From Anaerobiospirillum sp. NML120448 (GTDB taxonomy: Bacteria; Pseudomonadota; Gammaproteobacteria; Enterobacterales; Succinivibrionaceae), in contig NZ_JALKIM010000038.1 in assembly GCF_023050945.1 (NCBI RefSeq), positions 1 to 33,477 on the forward strand: a stretch of DNA of 33,477 nt, read 5' to 3'. The notes below the pieces were generated by a model. It had not been told where the DNA came from and did no database searches. It was given only the letters and a program-made list of their open reading frames with translations. Of the stretch, positions 23,373-30,596 are shown in pieces (position 1 is the stretch's first letter; each line of letters begins with the position of its first letter). A program made the translations under genes and the position numbers.

Positions 23373-25301
23373 ATGACTGAAACTATTCAAGATGAATCTT
23401 TAGATTTGCTTACAGCCCTAAAGGAAAAAATTAGCGAGTATGAGCTTGATGCTCTTTTAATTCCTCATGATGATGAGTACTTATCAGGCGATCTCACTCC
23501 TGACTGTGAGCGTATTGCAACTTTGACTAACTTTACTGGCTCTGCTGGTTTTGTATGTGTAACTGTTAGCCAAAAAGAAGAGTTTCCGATCCAAGTTAGC
23601 AGCCAAAAAGATGAACATCAGTTGTTAACTATTGACCACCCTCAAGCTGTATTTGTTGATGGCCGCTATACTGTTCAAGTTAAAGAGCAAGTTGATGATG
23701 ATGTTTATAATACTTTCAACTTTTCAGAAGTTTCCCCTTGTGATTATTTAATAGCGCTCTTACCTAAAAAAGCTAAAGTGGGCGTTGATTTACGCTGCGT
23801 TAGCTATCAATACTATCAAAGACTACAAAAGGAACTTGAGCTCTCAGGCATTGAGTTAGTAGCTTTAGAGGAAAATTTGTTTGACCAGGTATGGAAAGAC
23901 AGACCAAGCCCTGTATGTGCTCCTATTGAAATTTATCCTGATGAGTTTAATGGCTGCCCAAGTCTACAAAAGAGACAAAATCTAGCCAAGGCCTTACGTG
24001 ATCGTGGCTTAGATGCCACTATTATTTCTCGCCCTGAGACTGTGTGCTGGTTTTTAAATATCCGTGGCCGTGATCGTGAGTTCTTACCTGTATTAAATTG
24101 TCGCTTAGTAGCCTATGCTAATGAGGCTGTAGAGTGGTATTTAAACCTTGAACACTTAACCGATGAAATCCAAGCCAACCTTGAGGATCACGTAGGTCAT
24201 ATTGACATCTTCCCTGAGGCAGGTTTTGATGATGTTTTAGAGCGTTTAAGTCACTCTAATTGTAAGGTGCACGTTGACTCTCAGAGCACTAATGCCCATA
24301 TTTTCCAAGTATTAGAAAGTAAAGGTGCTCAAGTAGTTGAGGGTTTAGGCTTATGTGAGTTAGCTAAAGCCTGTAAGAATCCTAATGAGCTAGCAGGTGA
24401 ACATAAGGCCCATTTAAAAGATGGCGTGGCTATGTGCCGTTTCTTAGCTTGGCTTGATGATATTACTAAAGCTGACAACCTTACTGATTTAGAGGCCTAT
24501 CAAAGAAGAACTGAGGACTTAGATGAGGCAGTATTAGCCGAGAAAGCTGAATACTTTAGAAAGATTGAAGGCGACTATATTGAGCCATCCTTTGCCACCA
24601 TTTCAGCTTTAGGCCCTAATGCTGCTATGTGTCACTACAACCATGCTGAGGTGGCCCTACCACGTAAATTTGGCAAAGATCCTTTGTATTTAATTGATTC
24701 TGGTTCCCAATACTTAGAGGGCACCACTGACATTACTCGTACTATCTTAGTAGGCCCAAATTTAACTGATGAAATGATGCTCAAGTACACCTTGGTACTT
24801 AAGGCTCATATTGCTTTGGCCTCTACCATTTTCCCTCGTGGTACCTGCGGTATGCAGCTTGATGCTATTGCCCGTCGTCCTTTATGGGAGCATGGTCTTG
24901 ATTATGAACACGGCACAGGCCATGGCGTAGGCCATTTGCTAGCTGTTCATGAGGGCCCTCAAAATATCTCAACTAAGAGCTCTACCGTACCGCTTGAGGT
25001 CGGCATGGTAACCTCCATTGAGCCTGGTTACTATGAGGCTGATGAGTATGGCATTAGACTTGAGAACCTTTATGAGGTTTGCCAATGTCGAGAGCCTGGA
25101 TGTCAGCATATGTTGTGCTTTGAGCCACTAACCTTAGTACCATTTGATACTAGACTTATCATTAGAGAAATGCTCTCTCCTAGTGAGCGTAGCTGGCTTA
25201 ACGATTACCATCAGAATGTATTAAGCATTATTAAAAATACTGCTACTACCATGTCTGATTTAGAAGTTAGCTTCTTAACCGAAGCTACTGCGGCTATTTA
25301 A
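23373..25301 (+). CDS. Xaa-Pro aminopeptidase, large three-domain (XPNPEP1-like) M24B family
   Basis: This enzyme releases an N-terminal residue preceding proline. The five metal ligands are visible: Asp442 (LIDSGSQY), Asp453 (TTDITRT), His517 (GTGHGVGH), Glu550 (SIEPGYY) and Glu564 (IRLENLY). At 642 residues it is much longer than E. coli PepP (about 440). It has two N-terminal creatinase-like domains, a catalytic domain from about residue 330 and a C-terminal extension, the arrangement of eukaryotic XPNPEP1 and some bacterial homologues. ATG 23373 is preferred; AAGGG lies 11 bases upstream, and a TTG at 23367 is an alternative. A hairpin follows, then pssA. Confidence 0.93.
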   Translation: MTETIQDESLDLLTALKEKISEYELDALLIPHDDEYLSGDLTPDCERIATLTNFTGSAGFVCVTVSQKEEFPIQVSSQKDEHQLLTIDHPQAVFVDGRYTVQVKEQVDDDVYNTFNFSEVSPCDYLIALLPKKAKVGVDLRCVSYQYYQRLQKELELSGIELVALEENLFDQVWKDRPSPVCAPIEIYPDEFNGCPSLQKRQNLAKALRDRGLDATIISRPETVCWFLNIRGRDREFLPVLNCRLVAYANEAVEWYLNLEHLTDEIQANLEDHVGHIDIFPEAGFDDVLERLSHSNCKVHVDSQSTNAHIFQVLESKGAQVVEGLGLCELAKACKNPNELAGEHKAHLKDGVAMCRFLAWLDDITKADNLTDLEAYQRRTEDLDEAVLAEKAEYFRKIEGDYIEPSFATISALGPNAAMCHYNHAEVALPRKFGKDPLYLIDSGSQYLEGTTDITRTILVGPNLTDEMMLKYTLVLKAHIALASTIFPRGTCGMQLDAIARRPLWEHGLDYEHGTGHGVGHLLAVHEGPQNISTKSSTVPLEVGMVTSIEPGYYEADEYGIRLENLYEVCQCREPGCQHMLCFEPLTLVPFDTRLIIREMLSPSERSWLNDYHQNVLSIIKNTATTMSDLEVSFLTEATAAI

Positions 25302-25310
25302 ACTTACTTA

Positions 25311-25336
25311 AAGCCTAAAATTATGGTTTTAGGCTT
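25311..25336 (+). terminator. Hairpin after aminopeptidase P (weak terminator)
   Basis: AAGCCTAAAA (25311-25320) pairs perfectly with 25327-25336 around a 6-base loop; the following TATCTTTATT is only moderately T-rich. Some readthrough into pssA, 22 bases on, is likely. Confidence 0.6.
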
Positions 25337-25357
25337 TATCTTTATTGAAGAATTACC

Positions 25358-26737
25358 ATGCTTTGGTTTAAAAATAGTTTACCTAATGCTCTGTATAGTC
25401 AAACGCGACTCCAGCAAGCTCCACAAATTGCGGTCAAAGCTAGCGACTACAGCATATTAGAGCGCCCAAGTAACTTTCATAAACGTCTTTTAGAGCTCAT
25501 TGCGCAGGCTAAAGAGCGCATTATGATGACTATGCTCTATTTGAATGACGACGAAGCGGGCAATGAAATCATGCAAGCCTTATATGAGGCTCAAAAAAAG
25601 AATCCGCAGCTTTATATTAGAGTTTATGTGGACTTTCATCGTGCCTGCCGTGGCTTGATTGGTGGCAAGGGCGATCAACCTACTAATGCCCAAATGTATG
25701 CTCGTTATGCCCATCAGGCTGATCATGCACCAGCAATTTATGGTGTACCTGTTAAAAGACGAGAGCTTTTTGGTGTGATGCACTTAAAGGGCTTTGTTTT
25801 TGATGATATTGTGTTCTACACAGGCGCTAGCGTTAACAATGTGTATTTAAATTACAATAATGCTAAATACCGTTTAGATCGCTATCATGAAATTCACTCT
25901 AAAGAGCTAGCCGACACTCTGTGCCAATATACCACTGAGTCTTTCCATCAAAATTTTGCTGTTCAAGACTTTTCAAGTAATGCTATCAAGCCTGCTAAAG
26001 ATATTAAGGTTGATATTAAGGCTCTCCAGCGTAGTCTTACTACCAGCCAATACTCTTTTAAAGGCTGTAAAAAGCTCAAAGAGGATGAGATCGGCATTAC
26101 TCCTATTGCAGGTTTGGGCAAGCGTAATAATTTGCTCAATAAGTCGATACTATGGGCTATTGCCTCAGCTCGTAAGAGTGTCTTTATTTGTACTCCTTAT
26201 TTTAATCCTCCTAAGAATTTACAAGAGCACTTAGAGATGGCTATTGAGCGAGGAGTAGAGGTAACTTTAGTAGTTGGTGATAAGGTAGCCAACGACTTTT
26301 ATATTGATCCTGCTAAGGAATTTTCTAGCATTGGTGCTATTCCTTACGTATATGAGCAAAACCTGATTGACCTTATCAATCGTCATCAGAAATATATTGA
26401 TGAGGGCAAGCTTAATATTTACTTATGGAGAGATGGTGTTAATACCTACCATCTTAAGGGTTTATTTATTGACCGTCATTTAGCTATTGTTACAGGCAAT
26501 AATTTAAACCCTCGTGCTTGGGCTCTGGATTTAGAAAATGGTCTTTTTATCCAAGATCCAAACCATTTGCTCCAAGAAAAGTTTATGCATGAAAAGCAGT
26601 ATATACTGCGTCACACCACTAAGGTGAGTTCCTCACAAGATCTTGAGCGCTTTGAGGATTACCCTGAACAGGTGCAAAAAATCTTAAAGAAGGTGCGCCG
26701 CTTACGAGCCTCTTTCATTCTCAAAAAGCTTCTCTAA
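25358..26737 (+). CDS. pssA: CDP-diacylglycerol-serine O-phosphatidyltransferase PssA (phospholipase D type)
   Basis: PssA makes phosphatidylserine, the precursor of phosphatidylethanolamine. The 459 residues match E. coli PssA (451) along their length. Both HKD motifs are present: H142LK144GFVFDD and H365LK367GLFID, followed by TGNNLNPRAWALDLENG. Other near-identical stretches to E. coli include ICTPYFN, VGDKVANDFYI and the basic C-terminus KVRRLRASFILKKLL, which fits peripheral membrane association. The ribosome binding site is weak. A terminator follows. Confidence 0.96.
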   Translation: MLWFKNSLPNALYSQTRLQQAPQIAVKASDYSILERPSNFHKRLLELIAQAKERIMMTMLYLNDDEAGNEIMQALYEAQKKNPQLYIRVYVDFHRACRGLIGGKGDQPTNAQMYARYAHQADHAPAIYGVPVKRRELFGVMHLKGFVFDDIVFYTGASVNNVYLNYNNAKYRLDRYHEIHSKELADTLCQYTTESFHQNFAVQDFSSNAIKPAKDIKVDIKALQRSLTTSQYSFKGCKKLKEDEIGITPIAGLGKRNNLLNKSILWAIASARKSVFICTPYFNPPKNLQEHLEMAIERGVEVTLVVGDKVANDFYIDPAKEFSSIGAIPYVYEQNLIDLINRHQKYIDEGKLNIYLWRDGVNTYHLKGLFIDRHLAIVTGNNLNPRAWALDLENGLFIQDPNHLLQEKFMHEKQYILRHTTKVSSSQDLERFEDYPEQVQKILKKVRRLRASFILKKLL

Positions 26738-27086
26738 ATTAAAAACCCTCATCTTTCTTACCAGCTAGATGAGGGTTTATTCTTGTGCTCAGTACCAATT
26801 AAGATTAAATATCAAGTCAGTTCGTTTATGTCATTTCTAGTGCTAGTCTGTTAGTTAATTACATTGACTAAGCCCAATCTTGATCTAGCACCAAGAATAT
26901 CTTTTGCTACTATTCTTAATTTCCAAATTTGTATTTGTAATTGCATTAAGGGCTATCCCCTCCCTTAATCTTAAATAATCACTTAGTTTTCTTGTTTTAG
27001 CGCTGGTTCATTGCCACTAACTGACCACAAAAAACCTATCAGGTCAGCACTAATACAAAAACTCTTAATAATAAGAGGCTCTTATT
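26738..27086. other. Intergenic region pssA / MFS transporter
   Basis: The 349-base gap contains the pssA terminator, an inverted repeat ATTAAGGG/CCCTTAAT with a 9-base loop (26945-26969), and a palindrome over the MFS ribosome binding site (27068-27088). No convincing promoter pair or small gene was found. Confidence 0.55.
26743..26778 (+). terminator. Terminator of pssA
   Basis: AAACCCTCATCT (26743-26754) pairs perfectly over 12 bp with 26767-26778 around a 12-base loop. The stem ends in TTT followed by ATTCTT. Confidence 0.75.
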
Positions 27087-27088
27087 AT
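27068..27088 (+). promoter_or_regulatory. Palindrome covering the Shine-Dalgarno and start codon of the MFS gene
   Basis: ATAATAAGAG (27068-27077) and CTCTTATTAT (27079-27088) are perfect 10-base arms around one G. The Shine-Dalgarno AGAGG is at 27074-27078 and the ATG begins at 27087, so the RNA hairpin (9 bp, GGC loop) would bury both. As DNA it is also a good operator shape. Confidence 0.65.
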
Positions 27089-28283
27089 GTCGTGGCCCCT
27101 CAAACTAACAATTTATGCTATTTGCATTTACTTTACCTCAGCAAGCTACACCATGTGTATACCTTTCTTGCCTGTTTATTTATTAGAACTGGGCGCGCCT
27201 AAGGAAAGTATTGAATTATGGACAGCCTTAGTCTTCTCGTCCTGCTTTTTAATTGCGGGCATTATGGCACCTGTGTGGGGAAAGATTTCTGATATTAAAG
27301 GCAAGAAGTCTATGGCCATGCGCTCTGCCTTGCTCTTGTGTGTCAGCTACTCTTGTGGCGGTATTGTTACAGCACCTATTCAGCTTTTAGGTATGCGTAT
27401 TATCCAAGGATTTGCCAATGGCTATTTGCCTGTAGTTTTATCCATGGTTTCCTCCCAAAGTCCTAAAGAAAAGTTAGCCACTTCCCTTAGTATTATTCAA
27501 TCATCCCAATTAGTAGGAACAGTAAGTGGCCCTTTAATTGGAGGACTGTTAGCTGATGTCTATGGCTATCGTGCCTCTTTTATTATTTCAGGTATCTTCT
27601 TAGCCATTGTCGTAGTAATCACTTATCTCACTCCAGAGAGCAAAAATACTGATGAAATTACCACTACCAAAACCAGTATTTTCCAAGATTTAAAGCATTG
27701 CTTTATTACTCGTGATATTTTTGAGCTTTTATTGTTGTTCTTTATTTTACAAATAGCCATGTTAGCCACTAATCCTTTAATGGCGCTTTATGTATATGAG
27801 CTCTTAGGTAGTTTTGACAATATTGGCTTTTATGCAGGCCTAGCTTGCTCTATTCCACCTTTAGTAGGAGCCTTTTTCTCTCCTTTATGGGGTATGTTTG
27901 GCCAAAAGAAAGGCTACTACAAAGTAATGTCCTTAACCTTCTTGGGATCAGGTATTTTTACTCTATTACAAGGCAGTGCCAGCAACTACTATAGTTTGCT
28001 CATTTACTCTGGTGTCTTAGGTCTCTTTATTGTTGGCATTATGCCCTCACTTACTGCCTCTTTAACTGTAGCTACCAGCAGTGATTTTAGAGGACGTGCC
28101 TTTGGTGCTTTAACTATGGCTGGCCAGTTTGGCGCTATGTTTGGCCCATTTTTAGGAGCAGCGGTAAGTAAAAACTACTCCATTTCATATCAGTTTTACT
28201 TATCAGGCCTCATCTTAATAGCTTTAAGTATGTTTCTTTCCTATCGTATCTATCAAAAGCGTAATGACAAACTCACAACCTAA
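27087..28283 (+). CDS. MFS transporter, DHA1 (drug:H+ antiporter) type
   Basis: This 398-residue, 12-helix protein is an inner-membrane exporter of the major facilitator superfamily. Motif A is seen as GKISDIKGKKSMAMRS after helix 2, and the segment GPLIGGLLADVYGYRASF at helices 5-6 resembles motif C of antiporters. The overall pattern resembles MdtG/TetA-like drug exporters; the substrate cannot be told from sequence. The start has AGAGG 8 bases upstream, but this lies within a palindrome. The gene is monocistronic as far as can be seen, with recG having its own promoter. Confidence 0.85.
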   Translation: MSWPLKLTIYAICIYFTSASYTMCIPFLPVYLLELGAPKESIELWTALVFSSCFLIAGIMAPVWGKISDIKGKKSMAMRSALLLCVSYSCGGIVTAPIQLLGMRIIQGFANGYLPVVLSMVSSQSPKEKLATSLSIIQSSQLVGTVSGPLIGGLLADVYGYRASFIISGIFLAIVVVITYLTPESKNTDEITTTKTSIFQDLKHCFITRDIFELLLLFFILQIAMLATNPLMALYVYELLGSFDNIGFYAGLACSIPPLVGAFFSPLWGMFGQKKGYYKVMSLTFLGSGIFTLLQGSASNYYSLLIYSGVLGLFIVGIMPSLTASLTVATSSDFRGRAFGALTMAGQFGAMFGPFLGAAVSKNYSISYQFYLSGLILIALSMFLSYRIYQKRNDKLTT

Positions 28284-28356
28284 AAAGAATCATGGCTAAA
28301 TGCCATATAGTTCCCATTTCTTTGTCTTGCCTTAAGGCTTATCTTATTCGTTAAAA

Positions 28357-28365
28357 TGCTATAAT
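28357..28365 (+). promoter_or_regulatory. Extended -10 promoter for recG
   Basis: TGC followed by consensus TATAAT (28360-28365), 41 bases before the recG start. The -35 region is poor, but an 11-to-20-base stretch upstream holds the palindrome GCCTTAAGGC (28329-28338). Confidence 0.55.
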
Positions 28366-28406
28366 TAAGCCATCAAAAGATTAATTTAATAAGTGATGAG
28401 GAAGTC

Positions 28407-30575
28407 ATGGCAGGACAAGATGAACCATTTCTTGCTACGCCTTTGTCTTGCATGAGTGGCGTAGCAACACAAACTTTAAGTAAGTTAGACAAGTTAAACC
28501 TTCATAACCTTAACGATTTGTTATTCAATATTCCTTTTCGTTATGAAGATCGCACTTACATTAGCTCTGCTCACAACCTACCTCAAGAGCAGACTAACTC
28601 CTTGTTTTTGCTTACCATATCTTCATTGCCTAAATTTAAAACTAAGCTTACTGAATTTACTACTCATGATCATGAGGGTACCCAAGTAAAATTAGCTTTT
28701 TTTAATATGACTAAATACCAGTTACAACTGCTTCCTGTAGGTACAGTCATATTAGCTTGGGGCAATATGCGCTTTGATACTTATGGCCCTGTACCAAAGC
28801 CTGTTTTGTTTCACCCTAACTTCCATATAGTAGAGGATAATGAACTCTCATTACCTACTAGACTCTCTCCTATTTACCACTTAACTCGTGGACTTAGCAT
28901 CGATAAAATGAGAGAGCTTGTTAGCAGCGCCTTAAAAGTACTATCAGTGCACCCATTAGATGAATTAGTACCACCAAGGCTCAATCCCTACCATATGGAC
29001 ATTAGCACAGCTTTATTGCTCTGCCATAACCCTCCTGTTAGAGAAGATCATGGTGTTGTCCACTTGGAGGCTTTACCAAGCTTTCAACGTATTTGTTATG
29101 AAGAGCTCATAGCTTACAAACTTTGTATTTTAGAGTTAAAAGCCCGTCAATGGAGTAAGGCAGCGCCCGCCCTTGAATATAGTAAGGAAAGTCATGATCA
29201 ACTCTTAAAGACCCTACCTTTTGAGCCTACTAATGCTCAAAAGCGTGTTTACCAAGAGATTATGCAAGACTGCTTAGTCAATAAAGCCATGAATCGCTTA
29301 GTACATGGTGATGTAGGCTCAGGTAAAACCTTAGTGGCGGCTATGGTTATGGAGCAATTTGCTCACAATGGCTATCAATGTGCCATGCTAGCGCCTACTG
29401 AACTGCTAGCCAAACAACATCATAGGAAAATTAGTGAGTTGTTTGCTCCTTTAGGTTATGAGGTAGTGCTAGTTACTGGCAGCTTAAAGAAGGCTGAACG
29501 TACTGAGGTCTTTAACAAAGCTAAAACAGGCTCAGCTAAAATCTTTGTTGGCACTCATGCTCTTTTCCAAAAAGATTTAATGTATCAAAACTTAGCCTTG
29601 AGCATTGTAGACGAGCAACATCGCTTTGGTGTTGACCAAAGAGAGGCCCTGTTAGATAAAGCCCCTCAAGGAAGTGCAGCTCACGAATTATTAATGACTG
29701 CTACCCCTATTCCTCGTTCTTTACAATTAGCTTTATTTGCTGATACCGATGTTTCTACCATCGATGAATTACCTAAAGGACGTACCCCTATTAAAACCTC
29801 ATTGATCTCCCAAGATCGTATCGATGAGGTGGCCCAGCGCCTAAGACATCATTGTCAGAATGGTAATCAGGCTTATTGGGTTTGCCCTTTAGTAGAGGAT
29901 AATGAACTACTTAAGGCAACCTCAGCTAAAGAGCGCTTCCAATACTTAAGTAACAACTTGCCTGAGTTAAAAATTGGATTGCTCCATGCGCAAATGAGTG
30001 ATAAAGAAAAAAATTCCACTATGGAAGACTTTATCAAAGGAGACATTAATATCCTGGTAGCGACCACCATTGTTGAGGTAGGCGTAGATGTACCAAACGC
30101 TAGTGTAATTGTAATTGAGAGTGCTAATCAGCTAGGTTTAGCTCAATTACACCAATTACGAGGACGTGTAGGCCGTGGCTCTAAAGAGTCATATTGTTTA
30201 TTAATCTATAATACCTACTCAGAACCTAGTGTTAATAAGCAAGAGGAAGATAGAAGACAAAGAGCTCGTCAACGTTTAGAGATCATGCGTAGCACCACTA
30301 ATGGATTTGAAATTGCCAACCAAGATTTGCAAATGCGTGGTCCAGGCGAGTTCTTTGGTACTAATCAAGCAGGTAAAGAGAATTTCCGTTTTGCTGATTT
30401 AAATCGTGATTATGACTTAATCACTAATGCCGATAATGCGGCTAAAGATATTTTTGCTAATGATATGCTCACTGCTCATAATTTGATTTTACGATGGTTT
30501 CCTAAAGTTTTGGATGTTGATAATGGCAAACTATCATATGCAATGGAGCAAGTAGTCAACAAAGTAATTAGCTAA
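28407..30575 (+). CDS. recG: ATP-dependent DNA helicase RecG
   Basis: RecG regresses stalled replication forks and branch-migrates recombination intermediates. The 722 residues (E. coli 693) comprise the N-terminal wedge domain and two helicase domains. Motifs: HGDVGSGKTLVA (Walker A), VGTHALFQ, IVDEQHRFGVDQRE (DEQH box), MTATPIPRSLQLALFAD, VATTIVEVGVDVPNAS and QLHQLRGRVGRG (motif VI). GAGGA lies just upstream of the ATG. The AsmA-like gene begins 21 bases after its stop, so the two may be one transcript. Confidence 0.97.
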   Translation: MAGQDEPFLATPLSCMSGVATQTLSKLDKLNLHNLNDLLFNIPFRYEDRTYISSAHNLPQEQTNSLFLLTISSLPKFKTKLTEFTTHDHEGTQVKLAFFNMTKYQLQLLPVGTVILAWGNMRFDTYGPVPKPVLFHPNFHIVEDNELSLPTRLSPIYHLTRGLSIDKMRELVSSALKVLSVHPLDELVPPRLNPYHMDISTALLLCHNPPVREDHGVVHLEALPSFQRICYEELIAYKLCILELKARQWSKAAPALEYSKESHDQLLKTLPFEPTNAQKRVYQEIMQDCLVNKAMNRLVHGDVGSGKTLVAAMVMEQFAHNGYQCAMLAPTELLAKQHHRKISELFAPLGYEVVLVTGSLKKAERTEVFNKAKTGSAKIFVGTHALFQKDLMYQNLALSIVDEQHRFGVDQREALLDKAPQGSAAHELLMTATPIPRSLQLALFADTDVSTIDELPKGRTPIKTSLISQDRIDEVAQRLRHHCQNGNQAYWVCPLVEDNELLKATSAKERFQYLSNNLPELKIGLLHAQMSDKEKNSTMEDFIKGDINILVATTIVEVGVDVPNASVIVIESANQLGLAQLHQLRGRVGRGSKESYCLLIYNTYSEPSVNKQEEDRRQRARQRLEIMRSTTNGFEIANQDLQMRGPGEFFGTNQAGKENFRFADLNRDYDLITNADNAAKDIFANDMLTAHNLILRWFPKVLDVDNGKLSYAMEQVVNKVIS

Positions 30576-30596
30576 TTACTAGTAATGGATTGAAAT

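Noticed and set aside
25358-26737. Cardiolipin synthase (also a two-HKD protein)
   Set aside because: No N-terminal membrane helices, and residue-level similarity throughout is to PssA, including TGNNLNPRAW and the basic C-terminus.
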